Source: CAZKVJ01 sp964556225
GTDB lineage: Bacteria; Actinomycetota; Acidimicrobiia; Acidimicrobiales; Ilumatobacteraceae
DNA: 64,000 bases
Assembly: GCA_964556225.1 (NCBI GenBank)
Contig: CAZKVJ010000017.1
Location: 14,123-78,122, forward strand
Reading direction: 5' to 3'
A program made the translations under genes and the position numbers. Shown piece by piece: positions 47,510 through 55,813 of this stretch. Under the pieces are notes generated by a model, which had not been told where the DNA came from, made no database searches, and worked only from the letters and a program-made list of their open reading frames with translations. Position 1 is the stretch's first letter; the number at the start of each line of letters is the position of its first letter.

Positions 47510-48208
47510 ATGGCATCGTGCAGAGGGGGCGCCATGGAAACAGAGATCGAGCTCACCCGGGAGTCGCTGAGGACGCCACGTGCTGCGGGCCTCGCCGGTG
47601 TCCTCTTCGCCCTGCTGTTCGGGGCCGTGATCGTGCTGGCGCGCAGCTCGGTGCCCGCCGACCCGGACGACGCCGGCGAATGGCTCACGGACGACAGCCG
47701 GCGCCACAGCGTCACGCTCGCGCTCAACCTCATCCCCTTCGCCGGCATCGCGTTCTTGTGGTTCATGGGCGCGGTGCGGTCACGGATCGGCCGCTACGAG
47801 GACCGCCTCTTCGCCACCGTGTACCTGGGCAGCGGCCTGCTGTTCGTGGCCATGCTGTTCGTGCTGGGCGGCGTCGCCGCCAGCCTCATCGTCACCCAGG
47901 CCGAGCTCGCCTCCGACGCCGGGCTCGAGCAGTGGCGCTTCGGACGGCGGGTGACGTACCACCTGATGACGACATACGCGATGCGCGTGGCCGCCGTGTT
48001 CACGATCGCCACCTCCACCGTGGTGTTGCGCCTGGCCGTGCTGCAACGGTGGATCGCCTTCGTCGGGTTCGCGGCGGGGGTCGTGCTGCTGTTCGCGGGG
48101 CCGAGCTACTCGTGGGTGGCGATCACCTTCCCGGCGTGGGTGCTGCTGGTGAGCGTGACGCTGCTGGTGTCGAGCTTCCGCGGCGACACCGCCCCGACGT
48201 CGACGTGA
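47510..48208 (+). CDS. Multipass membrane protein of unknown function
   Basis: A 232-residue protein, not recognised. The N-terminus is MASCRGGAMETEIELTRESL, then about six hydrophobic segments (GLAGVLFALLFGAVIVLARS, LNLIPFAGIAFLWFMGAV, TVYLGSGLLFVAMLFVLGGVAASLIV, YAMRVAAVFTIATSTVVLRLAVL, WIAFVGFAAGVVLLFAG, FPAWVLLVSVTLLVSSF). The short charged loop RSRIGRYEDRLFATVYLGSG is the most polar part. The layout resembles a family of actinobacterial membrane proteins with no known role. Confidence 0.8.
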   Translation: MASCRGGAMETEIELTRESLRTPRAAGLAGVLFALLFGAVIVLARSSVPADPDDAGEWLTDDSRRHSVTLALNLIPFAGIAFLWFMGAVRSRIGRYEDRLFATVYLGSGLLFVAMLFVLGGVAASLIVTQAELASDAGLEQWRFGRRVTYHLMTTYAMRVAAVFTIATSTVVLRLAVLQRWIAFVGFAAGVVLLFAGPSYSWVAITFPAWVLLVSVTLLVSSFRGDTAPTST

Positions 48209-48238
48209 GCGCCCCCACGCCGGCGGACCGGATGGCCC

Positions 48239-48436
48239 TCAGCGGCTGACCGCGGCGAGGAGGCGCCGGACGGAGTCGGAGATCTCCTGCACGGCGCCGT
48301 CGAACGCCTCGGCGTTGCGGCGCGAGGGGGTGCGGTAGCCGCTCACCTTGCGCACGAACTGGAGGGCGGCGGCGTGGATATCGTCGTCGGTCGCCGGGGG
48401 TTCGACCGTACGCAGCACCTTGATCGATCGGCACAC
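48239..48436 (-). CDS. DUF2277 family small protein
   Basis: A 65-residue protein starting VCRSIKVLRTVEPPATDDDIHAAALQ and continuing FVRKVSGYRTPSRRNAEAFD. This matches the DUF2277 family almost end to end. GTG 48436 was chosen because family members begin M-C-R-S-I-K and because TAGGGT ends 7 nt before it; a GTG three codons earlier would lie inside the -10 box. Function unknown. Confidence 0.88.
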   Translation of the reverse strand: MCRSIKVLRTVEPPATDDDIHAAALQFVRKVSGYRTPSRRNAEAFDGAVQEISDSVRRLLAAVSR

Positions 48437-48443
48437 GCCGGCC

Positions 48444-48449
48444 ACCCTA
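48444..48449 (-). promoter_or_regulatory. -10 box (TAGGGT) of a leaderless promoter
   Basis: TAGGGT on the minus strand ends 7 nt before GTG 48436. Confidence 0.55.
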
Positions 48450-48469
48450 CGCCGCCGCCGACCCGACGG

Positions 48470-49891
48470 TCAGGGGTGGTCCCGCAGGGCGAGCCGGGCA
48501 GCGTGCCAGCCGGCCATCCCGTGGACGCCACCCCCGGGCGGCGTGGACGACGAGCAGAGGTACAGCCCCTCGACCGGGGTGCGCCACGGGTGCAGCCCGA
48601 GCACGGGGCGGGCCACGAGCTGGCGGAGATCCCCCGCGCCGCCGCCGATGTCGCCGCCGATGTAGTTGGCGTCGTGGGCCTCCATGTCTGCAGTGGACAT
48701 CGTGTGGCGAGCGACCACCCGGTCGCGGAACCCGGGGGCGAAGCGCTCGATCTGCGCATCGATCCGGTCGCTCATGTCGACCGTGGAGCCGTTGGGAACG
48801 TGGCAGTACGCCCACACGGTGTGCACGCCGGCGGGCGCACGAGTCGGGTCGAACAGCGTCGGCTGGGCCAGCAGCACGAAGGGGCGTTCCGGGTGACGCC
48901 CCCGCTGCACCTCGTCCTCGGCCACTGCGACCTCGTCGAGCGTTCCACCGACGTGGACCGTCGCGGCGCGGGCGCACTCCGGGTTCGTCCACGGGACCGG
49001 CCCGTCGAGCGCGAGGTCCACCTTGAACACGCCCGGGCCGTAGCGGAACCGCTCGAGGCGGTGCCGGTAGCGCGCCGGCAGCCGGTCACCGCCGATGGCC
49101 AGCAGCTGGCGGGGGGTGAGGTCCGCCAGCACCGCCCGCACCGGCGGCAGCTCGTCGAGGGACGCCACCCGGTGGCCGCACCGGACCTCCCCGCCGAGCG
49201 AGCCGAGCAGCGACACCAGCGAGCCGGCGATCTGCTGTGACCCACCGCGGGCGAGTGGCCAGCCGACGAGGTGGGCGAGCACACCGAGCAGCAGCCCGTA
49301 GCCGGCCGTGACGGGGGCCCGCAGCGACAGCACGGAGTGCCCGGCCAGTCCGGCGAGCAGCGCCCTGGCCTCGTCGGTGGCGAATCGGCGACGAGCGAGC
49401 CGATCGGCCGAACCGATGCCCACCGCGCCCAGCCGGCCGAGCGCGAGCGGGTGCCGGGGCGGGAGGTCGAAGGCCGAGAGCACGCCGTCGACGAGGTCGC
49501 GCCCGCTCTCCACCAGCGGGCCGAACAGACGCCCGTACGGCGCGCCGTCGGCCCCGAGGGATCGCGCCGTGGCCTCCAGGTCACGGTGCACCACGGCCGC
49601 TCGCCCGCCGTCCAGGGGGTGGGCCAGCGCCAGCTCCGGATGCACCCACTCCAGGCCGTGCGCGGCGAGGGGCAGCTCGCGCAGCGCCGGGGAGCCGACC
49701 CCCAGCGGGTGGATCGCCGAGCACACGTCGTGCACCACCCCCGGCAGCGTGAGCTCCGCCGAGCGGGTGCCACCACCGGGGCGATCCGCCGCCTCGAGCA
49801 CCAGCACCTTCCACCCCTCGCGTGCAAGGGTCACCGCCGCGACCAGCCCGTTCGGCCCCGATCCGACGACGACGGCGTCGTAGGTGCTCAC
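48470..49891 (-). CDS. FAD-dependent oxidoreductase, phytoene-desaturase-like
   Basis: A 473-residue flavoprotein. The N-terminal FAD motif is YDAVVVGSGPNGLVAAVTLA and the following VLVLEAADRPGGGTRSAE fits the phytoene dehydrogenase/amine oxidase group. The C-terminal FAD contact is VEGLYLCSSSTPPGGGVHGMAGWHAA. The middle has no carotenoid-specific signature I can name, so the substrate is open; no carotenoid genes are nearby. GTG 49891 lies 3 nt after the stop of the ArfB-like gene. Confidence 0.87.
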   Translation of the reverse strand: MSTYDAVVVGSGPNGLVAAVTLAREGWKVLVLEAADRPGGGTRSAELTLPGVVHDVCSAIHPLGVGSPALRELPLAAHGLEWVHPELALAHPLDGGRAAVVHRDLEATARSLGADGAPYGRLFGPLVESGRDLVDGVLSAFDLPPRHPLALGRLGAVGIGSADRLARRRFATDEARALLAGLAGHSVLSLRAPVTAGYGLLLGVLAHLVGWPLARGGSQQIAGSLVSLLGSLGGEVRCGHRVASLDELPPVRAVLADLTPRQLLAIGGDRLPARYRHRLERFRYGPGVFKVDLALDGPVPWTNPECARAATVHVGGTLDEVAVAEDEVQRGRHPERPFVLLAQPTLFDPTRAPAGVHTVWAYCHVPNGSTVDMSDRIDAQIERFAPGFRDRVVARHTMSTADMEAHDANYIGGDIGGGAGDLRQLVARPVLGLHPWRTPVEGLYLCSSSTPPGGGVHGMAGWHAARLALRDHP

Positions 49892-49894
49892 GTC

Positions 49895-50326
49895 TCAGTC
49901 CTCGATCGACGGACGCCGGCGCGTCGCCTTGGCCGTGGACCGCCGCCGCTTCGCCTCGAGCCGCCGCTCCACCGATCCCGCCGTCGCGTGGGTGGACCGG
50001 CGCACAGGATCGACGCGCAACCCGTCGGCGAGCAGGGTCGCCAGGCGGGCCAGCGCGTCGGCCCGGTTGCGGGCCTGGGAGCGCTCACGCTGTGACGTCA
50101 CCCGCAGCTCGGGACCGAACCGCCGCATCAGCCGGGCCCGCTCGGTGGCCCCGAGCGAGGGCGAGTGCTCGATGTCGAAGCGGACCTCGGCCCGGGTGTG
50201 GGAAGTGTTGGCGTGCTGGCCGCCGGGACCGCCCGGTGGCGAGAACCGCCAGGCGAGCTCGGCGTGTGGGATCCGCAGTCGCCGGCCGATCACCAGCACC
50301 CCCTCGCCATCCCGGTCGCCGTCCAC
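49895..50326 (-). CDS. arfB: ArfB-like peptidyl-tRNA hydrolase (ribosome rescue)
   Basis: A 143-residue RF-1-domain protein. The catalytic loop is WRFSPPGGPGGQHANTSHTR (GGQ), followed by AEVRFDIEHSP. The C-terminal tail is rich in Arg and Lys (VERRLEAKRRRSTAKATRRRP), as needed for ArfB/YaeJ to enter the mRNA channel of stalled ribosomes. It lacks the codon-recognition domains of RF1/RF2. The GTG start is uncertain by a few codons. First gene of a pair with the FAD oxidoreductase. Confidence 0.9.
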   Translation of the reverse strand: MDGDRDGEGVLVIGRRLRIPHAELAWRFSPPGGPGGQHANTSHTRAEVRFDIEHSPSLGATERARLMRRFGPELRVTSQRERSQARNRADALARLATLLADGLRVDPVRRSTHATAGSVERRLEAKRRRSTAKATRRRPSIED

Positions 50327-50392
50327 CGTGCCAGCCTGCCAGAGCCGGCGGCACCCGACGCTGCGCGCCCGTCACAATTGGCACAAGGCCTC

Positions 50393-50887
50393 ATGCGCTG
50401 GATCGTGGATGCGAACAACGTGGTCGGTTCCCGACCGGACGGATGGTGGAACGATCCGCCCGGCGCGGCGGCGCGCCTCGTGCAGCACGTCGCCGAGTGG
50501 TGCCGGAACTCCTCGGCGCTCCCTGGCGACCAGTCCCCGGTCGACGTCGTCTTGGTGTTCGACGGCCGCCCCGACCCGACGCTCGTCGCGCTCGCCGGCG
50601 GTCCGCTGCAGGTCGACTTCGCCCGCCGCCCGGGTCGCGACGCGGCCGACGACCGGATCGTGGAGCTGGCCGGGGCTTCGGGCGACGCCGAGCCGCTCAC
50701 CGTCGTCACCTCGGATCGGGGTCTCATCGCCCGGCTCCCTCCCCACGTCACGGTGGAGGGTGCCGGACGGTTCCGCGACCGGATCCAGGGTGATCGACCT
50801 GGCGTACGCGATCGTCGACCGGGCGATGGACCTCTCGGGCGGGGCGGCAGCGTGCAAGCGCAACCGCCTGGAGCAGATCTTCCGTGA
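50393..50887 (+). CDS. NYN/PIN-like (YacP-type) nuclease domain protein, C-terminus possibly replaced
   Basis: A 164-residue protein. The first ~130 residues look like a YacP/NYN domain: MRWIVDANNVVGSRPDGWW (first acidic site), VDVVLVFDGRP, and LTVVTSDRGLIARLP (third acidic site). Proteins of this type act on RNA. The last ~33 residues (IQGDRPGVRDRRPGDGPLGR...) are read from DNA that encodes an acyl-CoA dehydrogenase fragment in another frame, so the original end appears lost near 50787. Confidence 0.7.
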   Translation: MRWIVDANNVVGSRPDGWWNDPPGAAARLVQHVAEWCRNSSALPGDQSPVDVVLVFDGRPDPTLVALAGGPLQVDFARRPGRDAADDRIVELAGASGDAEPLTVVTSDRGLIARLPPHVTVEGAGRFRDRIQGDRPGVRDRRPGDGPLGRGGSVQAQPPGADLP

Positions 50888-50993
50888 CGTGCGGATGGGG
50901 CGCTTCCACCCCGGCAACACCCTCTTGGCCCACGAGCTCATCGGCAAGCTCTGCCTGGGCGTCGACCCCGACGGCCCGATGCGCTGGGGCTGA
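50787..50993 (+). pseudogene. C-terminal fragment of an acyl-CoA dehydrogenase
   Basis: From GTG 50790 the frame reads VIDLAYAIVDRAMDLSGGAA, then RNRLEQIFRDVRMGRFHPGN and TLLAHELIGKLCLGVDP, ending MRWG-stop. This is the last ~68 residues of an acyl-CoA dehydrogenase of the large actinobacterial type, including the R-x-G-R-F-H-P-x-N motif. The rest of the gene is absent and the fragment overlaps the end of the NYN-domain gene in a different frame. It looks like a deletion or recombination scar. Confidence 0.75.
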
Positions 50994-51004
50994 TCCGCTC
51001 CGGC

Positions 51005-51601
51005 TCAGCGCAGGCCGCGCAGCACCCAGTCGAGCAGGCGGCCCACGTACGGCGCGTCCAGCTCGCCGGCCGTCACCAGCCGGCGGAACAGCGCCGGTCC
51101 CATGACCATCTCGACGAACAGCTCCCGGTCGATGTCCGCCGGCACCTCGCCGCGGCCGGCCGCTCGTTCGAGGACGCGCAGCAGCGGCGCCCGCCGGGAT
51201 TGGAGGTACTCCTCGAGCGACGCCTTCAGCGCCTCGTCGTGCGCTGCGGCGGAGATCAGCAGCGGCAGGACATCCGAGAGGTGTCCGGTGCCGAAGCGCT
51301 CGAACACCTGGGCCAGCAGCGCCTCGAGGTCACCGCGCAGCGAACCGGTGTCCGGTGCCTCGATCGGCGCCAGCGCCGATCGGAGCGCGTCGAGGATCAG
51401 CCGCTCCTTCGAGTCCCAACGCCGGTAGATCGTCGCCTTCGCCACGTTGGCCCTGGCGGCCAGCAGGTCCATCGAGACGCCGGCCACGCCGCCCTCGCGG
51501 AGCAGCTCCAGCGCGGCCTGCGTGACCGCACGGTCGACCCTGGCGTCGCGAGGCCGGCCACGGACGGGACCGACGTCGAGGGACACCGGCGAGGCGACCA
51601 C
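51005..51601 (-). CDS. TetR-family transcriptional regulator
   Basis: A 198-residue TetR-like regulator. DNA-binding helix-turn-helix: AALELLREGGVAGVSMDLLA followed by ARANVAKATIYRRWDSKERL. The C-terminal ligand domain has SLRGDLEALLAQVFERFGTG and REVFVEMV-type (RELFVEMVMGPALFRR) helices typical of the TetR_C group near RutR/AcrR relatives. It follows the DHA2 exporter gene by 8 nt, so it is encoded downstream in the same transcript, probably repressing the promoter at 53241-53262. GTG start. Confidence 0.9.
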   Translation of the reverse strand: MVASPVSLDVGPVRGRPRDARVDRAVTQAALELLREGGVAGVSMDLLAARANVAKATIYRRWDSKERLILDALRSALAPIEAPDTGSLRGDLEALLAQVFERFGTGHLSDVLPLLISAAAHDEALKASLEEYLQSRRAPLLRVLERAAGRGEVPADIDRELFVEMVMGPALFRRLVTAGELDAPYVGRLLDWVLRGLR

Positions 51602-51609
51602 CGTGGCCC

Positions 51610-53226
51610 CTACTCGGCCGCCGCGCCGGCCGGCGTGATGCCGTCGGGCGGTACCGGCGCCTCGAGCGTGCCGACCTCGGGCCGGGCCACGGCTCGCGCC
51701 GGCAGGAACCGCCACACCACGACCACGGCCACGGCCAGCACGGCGACGCCCACCCGCATGCCGACGCTCATCGCCGACACGAACGCGTCCTGCGCGGCGA
51801 CCGCGAAGTCACGGCCCGCCTCGCCCATCGATCCGGCCACCCGCAGCGCACCGCCGATCGAGGACTCGGCGGCGTCGGCGGCCTCCGGGCCGAGCCCGAA
51901 GCGCGGGACCAGGTCGTCGATCTGGTTGACGTACGCGGTGGAGACCGCGCTGCCGATCACTGCGACCCCGAGCGCGCCGCCGACCTGGCGAGTGGTGTCG
52001 TTCATCGCCGAGCCGACGCCGGCCTTGGCGGGCGGCAGCGAGCCCATCACCGACTCGGTGGCCGGGCCCATGGTCATCGCCATGCCGATCGCCATCACCA
52101 CGTACATGCCGATGATCGTCGAGTAGGGCGTCTCCCGCTGGATGAAGGACATCATCGCCATCCCGGAGGCGATGAGCGCCAGCCCGAGAGCCACCACCCG
52201 CTTGGTGCCGGCCCGCTCGACCACGCGCGCCGACAACGGCGACACGATCATCATCGTGGCCGCGTACGGCAAGAGCCGCAGCCCAGCCTCGAGCGGGCTG
52301 TAGCCGTGGATGAGCTGCCAGTACTGCGTCATCAGCAGGATCGAGCCGAACATGGCGAAGAACGTGATGGTGACGGCGGTGTTGGCCGCGGTGAAGCGCG
52401 GGTTGCGGAAGAACCGCATGTCGAGCATCGGGTGGTCGCTGTGCAGCTCCCACAGCACGAACGCCGTGAGCAGCACCGCGCCGACCACGAACCCCGCGAT
52501 CACCGCGCCGTCGGTCCACCCGCGGCTCGGTCCCTCGATGATGCCGAACAGCAGCGCCGCCAGGCCGACGATCGACAGGGCCGAGCCGAGGAGGTCGATG
52601 CGGGCGTGGCTGGGGTCGCGGCTGGTCGGGACCAGGAAGGCGCCGAGCACCAGGGCGACCCCGCCGAGGGGGATGTTGATCCAGAACACCGCGCTCCAGC
52701 TGAAGTGCTCGATGAGCACGCCACCGAGGATCGGGCCCAACGCCACAGCCAGACCCGAGCACCCGGCCCAGATGGCGATCGCGCGGGCCCGCTCCGTCGG
52801 CTCGCGGAAGACGTTGGTCAGGATCGACAGCGTCGCCGGCATGATGAGCGCGCCGCCGATGCCCATGAACGCCCGCGTGGCGATCAGCTGGGTGGGCGAG
52901 TCGGCGAGCGCCGACGCCGCCGAGCCGAGGCCGAACAGCACGATGCCCAGCTGCAGCGCACCCTTGCGCCCGAACCGGTCGCTCAGGCTGCCGAACGTCA
53001 GGAGCAGGCCGGCGAACACCAGCGTGTACGAGTCGATGATCCACTGCACCTGGCTGCTCGTGGCGCCGAGGTCTCGCATCAGCGACGGGATCGCGACGTT
53101 CAGGATCGTGTTGTCCATCACGATGATGACGAGGCTCAGGCAGAGCACGCCGAGCGTCATCCAGCGGCGCTGGTGGACCCGCGGGTCGACGGGCGGCAAG
53201 GCGGGCATGGCGGTGGCGTTCTGCAC
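51610..53226 (-). CDS. DHA2-family (EmrB/QacA-type) MFS drug exporter
   Basis: A 538-residue MFS protein with 14 predicted helices. Family motifs: VIIVMDNTILNVAIPSLMRDL (motif D1-like), SYTLVFAGLLLTFGSLSDRFGRKG (motif A), and GPILGGVLIEHFSWSAVFWINIPLG (motif C with the usual WxWxFxINxP pattern). A typical long C-terminal loop precedes the last helix. GTG 53226 was chosen because AAGGA lies 7 nt upstream and the palindromic operator just before that. Substrate unknown; proton antiport of drugs or metabolites is expected. Confidence 0.93.
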   Translation of the reverse strand: MQNATAMPALPPVDPRVHQRRWMTLGVLCLSLVIIVMDNTILNVAIPSLMRDLGATSSQVQWIIDSYTLVFAGLLLTFGSLSDRFGRKGALQLGIVLFGLGSAASALADSPTQLIATRAFMGIGGALIMPATLSILTNVFREPTERARAIAIWAGCSGLAVALGPILGGVLIEHFSWSAVFWINIPLGGVALVLGAFLVPTSRDPSHARIDLLGSALSIVGLAALLFGIIEGPSRGWTDGAVIAGFVVGAVLLTAFVLWELHSDHPMLDMRFFRNPRFTAANTAVTITFFAMFGSILLMTQYWQLIHGYSPLEAGLRLLPYAATMMIVSPLSARVVERAGTKRVVALGLALIASGMAMMSFIQRETPYSTIIGMYVVMAIGMAMTMGPATESVMGSLPPAKAGVGSAMNDTTRQVGGALGVAVIGSAVSTAYVNQIDDLVPRFGLGPEAADAAESSIGGALRVAGSMGEAGRDFAVAAQDAFVSAMSVGMRVGVAVLAVAVVVVWRFLPARAVARPEVGTLEAPVPPDGITPAGAAAE

Positions 53227-53240
53227 GGCGGGTCCTTCAA

Positions 53241-53262
53241 TACGAGACTGCTGAGTATCGTA
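53241..53262. promoter_or_regulatory. Palindromic operator candidate for the TetR regulator
   Basis: TACGAGACT (53241-53249) and AGTATCGTA (53254-53262) are inverted repeats with one mismatch around GCTG, a 22-bp TetR-style site. On the minus strand it contains TACGAT, a plausible -10 box of the exporter-regulator operon, and ends 15 nt before the GTG. Binding would block that promoter. Confidence 0.6.
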
Positions 53263-53348
53263 ACTCGCCCACGGCTCGGCCCGCAGCGTGACGTTGGCAA
53301 CAGCGCTAGCGTTGAGCACCTGGGGGACGACATCCGTGAGGTGACGAC

Positions 53349-53915
53349 ATGAGCACTGCCAATCTCGAGCGCGCGTTCGCGACCACCAGGTCCGTGCTGG
53401 CCGGTGTCCGCCCGGACCAGCTCCACGACGCCACCCCGTGCGCCTCGTGGGACGTGGCGGCGCTCATCAACCACATCGTGGGCGGCACCTACTGGTTCGC
53501 CGGGAGCATGCGCGCCGACGCGCCCGCCGACGACGAGCTCCCCGACTTCGCGAGCGGCGACTTCCTCGCCGCCTTCGACGACGGCTCGAGCCAGGCGGTG
53601 GCCGAGTTCGGCGCCGACGGGGCGATGGCCAAGATGGTGACGCTGCCGTTCGGGACCTTCCCCGGTGCGGCCTTCATGGGCCTGGCCACGACCGACACCT
53701 TCATGCACGCGTGGGACCTGGCCAAGGCCACGGGTCAGGATGCGGCGGGGCTCGACCCCGAGCTGGCCGCGCAGCTGCTGGAGGGCGCCAAGGCCACCAT
53801 CTCCGACGCCTTCCGCGGCGCCGACGGCCAGGCGCCGTTCACCGCCGCCACCGATCCCGGCGAGGGTGCCTCACCCGCCGACCGGCTCGCCGCCTTCCTC
53901 GGCCGCAGCGTCTAG
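53349..53915 (+). CDS. TIGR03086-type DinB-like (mycothiol-dependent maleylpyruvate isomerase fold) protein
   Basis: A 188-residue four-helix-bundle protein of the actinobacterial TIGR03086/DinB-like group. Typical parts: LAGVRPDQLHDATPCASWDVAALINHIVGG at the start (W-D-V-x-x-L-x-x-H with a metal His), then DTFMHAWDLAKATGQD with a second His, and PADRLAAFLGRSV at the end. Function not known for most members; thiol-dependent chemistry is possible. ATG 53349 has GAGGTG 5 nt upstream, and TAGCGT at 53307-53312 may be its -10 box. Confidence 0.87.
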   Translation: MSTANLERAFATTRSVLAGVRPDQLHDATPCASWDVAALINHIVGGTYWFAGSMRADAPADDELPDFASGDFLAAFDDGSSQAVAEFGADGAMAKMVTLPFGTFPGAAFMGLATTDTFMHAWDLAKATGQDAAGLDPELAAQLLEGAKATISDAFRGADGQAPFTAATDPGEGASPADRLAAFLGRSV

Positions 53916-54052
53916 CCCCTCCCCGTTTCTGACGCGCTGTCATCGCTCTCGCAGCGACATTTCCCGCAAACTCCTGCAAGCACCCGCACCGGGGAGGTCC
54001 GAGCTCGGTGCGGACTGGATCGGACCGGCGGCCGTGGGCCAGCATGCCGCCC

Positions 54053-54616
54053 ATGGTGAGCAACCGGTGGTGGCCAGCCGTGATCAGCGTCGCGCTCGTG
54101 ACGTCGATCGGTGCCGGCTGCAGCTCGGGCGATGACGACGCATCCAGCACGACCGAGCCCGCCGCCGAGTCGACCGCCGCCCCTGGCGACGGCGGCCTCG
54201 GCTGGTGCGATGACGTTACGGTGGAGGAGTTCCAGCAGCTCTTCGGTGAGCGGTTCACCGTCGTCAAGCGGGGCGGGGTCGAGCACGACTGCACCATCGT
54301 GGCCCGGGACACCTACATCGGCGAGGCGCTGACCATCACCAATCACACGCGGGCCGGCTACGGCCCGAGCTTCGACGAGGCACGCGCCAACGCTGACGGT
54401 GACTTCCTGTGCCCTGACGGCACGATCGACATCGACGGGGTCGGCGACCGGGCGTTCTACGTGCCGACGTGCGATCCCAAGGAGCGCCCGATCGAGTCGC
54501 TGCACATCGAGAACGACGGCGAGCACCTGATGTTCCTGGCGTTCAGCATCCCGGCCGAGAAGATCGCGACGACCGAGGAGTCGCTGATCGCACTCGCGCA
54601 ACGCCTGATCGCTTGA
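54053..54616 (+). CDS. Putative lipoprotein of unknown function
   Basis: A 187-residue exported protein. MVSNRWWPAVISVALVTSIGAGC is a lipoprotein signal with lipobox IGAGC, followed by a short acidic/Thr linker. The mature part has four Cys (GWCDDVTVEEFQQLFGE, HDCTIVARDTYIGEA, DFLCPDGTIDID, VPTCDPKERP) and resembles DUF3558-like lipoproteins that begin with a Cys and end with IALAQRL. In-frame ATG 54044 three codons earlier is an equally possible start; no clear ribosome site decides it. Confidence 0.72.
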   Translation: MVSNRWWPAVISVALVTSIGAGCSSGDDDASSTTEPAAESTAAPGDGGLGWCDDVTVEEFQQLFGERFTVVKRGGVEHDCTIVARDTYIGEALTITNHTRAGYGPSFDEARANADGDFLCPDGTIDIDGVGDRAFYVPTCDPKERPIESLHIENDGEHLMFLAFSIPAEKIATTEESLIALAQRLIA

Positions 54617-54649
54617 CGACACGGACCACCGGGCGTGCCGCCGGTCGTG

Positions 54650-54655
54650 TAGGCC
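54650..54655 (+). promoter_or_regulatory. -10-like box (TAGGCC, followed by T) of a leaderless promoter
   Basis: TAGGCC ends 6 nt before ATG 54662. The T falls one base late, so this is a weaker match. Confidence 0.35.
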
Positions 54656-54661
54656 TGGGGC

Positions 54662-55273
54662 ATGGATCTCCAGGAGCTGATCGGGTACGTGGCGTCGGCG
54701 CTCGTGGTGCTGTCGCTCACCATGACCTCCGTCGTGCGGCTCCGGGCCATCTCGCTCGTCGGCTCGGTGACGTTCGTGGTCTACGGCGCGCTGATCGGCT
54801 CGGTGCCCATCATCATCACGAACGCCGCGATCGCCGTGATCAACGTGTGGTTCCTGCGCGCCGAGCTCGGGCTGCACCGCGACCTCGGCGCCTCGCTCAT
54901 CGAGTGCGACTCACCGTTCCTGGCCGACTTCGTGCACTTCCACCTCGATGACATCCACCGCTTCCAGCCGGAGTTCGAGGTGCCGAGCGACGACGCCTTC
55001 GCGCTGCTGCTCACCCGCGACGGCCTGCCCGCCGGCGCCGTGATCGGACGACGTCGCGGCAGCGAGCTGGAGGTGCTGCTCGACTACGTGATGCGGGCCT
55101 ACCGCGACTCGCGCCTCGGCCAGTGGCTCTACGGACCGGGAGCGGGGGTCTTCCGCAGCGCCGGCATCACGCGCCTGGTCTCGCAACCCGGCAACGACGT
55201 CCACCGCGGCTACCTCGAGCGGGTCGGGTTCCGCCGTGAGGGCGACCGCTACGTGCGCGATCTCGCGTCCTGA
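54662..55273 (+). CDS. YgjV-like membrane domain fused to a GNAT-like C-terminus
   Basis: A 203-residue protein. Residues 1-75 form three hydrophobic helices in the YgjV pattern (ELIGYVASALVVLSLTMTSVVRLR, ISLVGSVTFVVYGALIGSVP, IIITNAAIAVINVWFLR). The rest is a soluble domain that ends RLVSQPGNDVHRGYLERVGFRREGDRYVRDL, like the last strands of GCN5-type acetyltransferases. The central acetyl-CoA P-loop (R/Q-x-x-G-x-G) is not clear, so catalysis is uncertain. Confidence 0.75.
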   Translation: MDLQELIGYVASALVVLSLTMTSVVRLRAISLVGSVTFVVYGALIGSVPIIITNAAIAVINVWFLRAELGLHRDLGASLIECDSPFLADFVHFHLDDIHRFQPEFEVPSDDAFALLLTRDGLPAGAVIGRRRGSELEVLLDYVMRAYRDSRLGQWLYGPGAGVFRSAGITRLVSQPGNDVHRGYLERVGFRREGDRYVRDLAS

Positions 55274-55282
55274 GCGGAGCGC

Positions 55283-55288
55283 TACCGT
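55283..55288 (+). promoter_or_regulatory. -10 box (TACCGT) of a leaderless promoter
   Basis: TACCGT ends 9 nt before GTG 55298. Confidence 0.5.
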
Positions 55289-55297
55289 CCCCCGCCA

Positions 55298-55807
55298 GTG
55301 ACCGAACCGCTCGACCCTTCCGACCGCGTGGTGCGCGAGCACCTGGCCGAGCTGGACATCGACCACGAGCTGATGCCCTGCGACCCGGCGCTCGCCGACA
55401 CCGCGGCGTTCTGCGAGGCCTATGGGGTCGCTCCGGACGACTCCGCGAACACGATCCTGGTCGTCGGCAAGGGGGAGGTGCCGGCCTACGCGGCCTGCGT
55501 CGTGCTGGCGACGTCGCGCCTCGACGTGAACGGGGTGGTGCGCCGGCGGCTCGGCGTTCGCAAGGCGTCGTTCGCCGACCCCGACCAGACGCGGCGCCTG
55601 ACCGGCATGGCCATCGGTGGCGTCACGGTGTTCGGGCTGCCCGACGGGCTGCCGGTCTGGATCGACGCCGCCGTGATGGCCCGCGAACGGGTCGTGCTGG
55701 GTGGGGGCAGCCGCAGCTGGAAGGTGCGCTGCGAACCGGGTGAGCTGACGAAGCTGCCCGGCGCCGAGGTGGTCGACGGCCTCGCCCGTGCGATGCCGGC
55801 CGGCTGA
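55298..55807 (+). CDS. YbaK/EbsC-family aminoacyl-tRNA deacylase-like protein
   Basis: A 169-residue protein of the YbaK/ProX editing-domain family. Characteristic stretches: AAFCEAYGVAPDDSANTILVVGKG (start of the core with the conserved Lys), VNGVVRRRLGVRKASFADPDQTRRLTGMAIGGVTVFGLP and PVWIDAAVMARERVVLGGGSRSWKV. Members hydrolyse mischarged tRNA or related aminoacyl esters. Stand-alone gene with a leaderless GTG start. The 3' end nearly touches the convergent dehydrogenase gene (6 nt between). Confidence 0.9.
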   Translation: MTEPLDPSDRVVREHLAELDIDHELMPCDPALADTAAFCEAYGVAPDDSANTILVVGKGEVPAYAACVVLATSRLDVNGVVRRRLGVRKASFADPDQTRRLTGMAIGGVTVFGLPDGLPVWIDAAVMARERVVLGGGSRSWKVRCEPGELTKLPGAEVVDGLARAMPAG

Positions 55808-55813
55808 CGGGTG

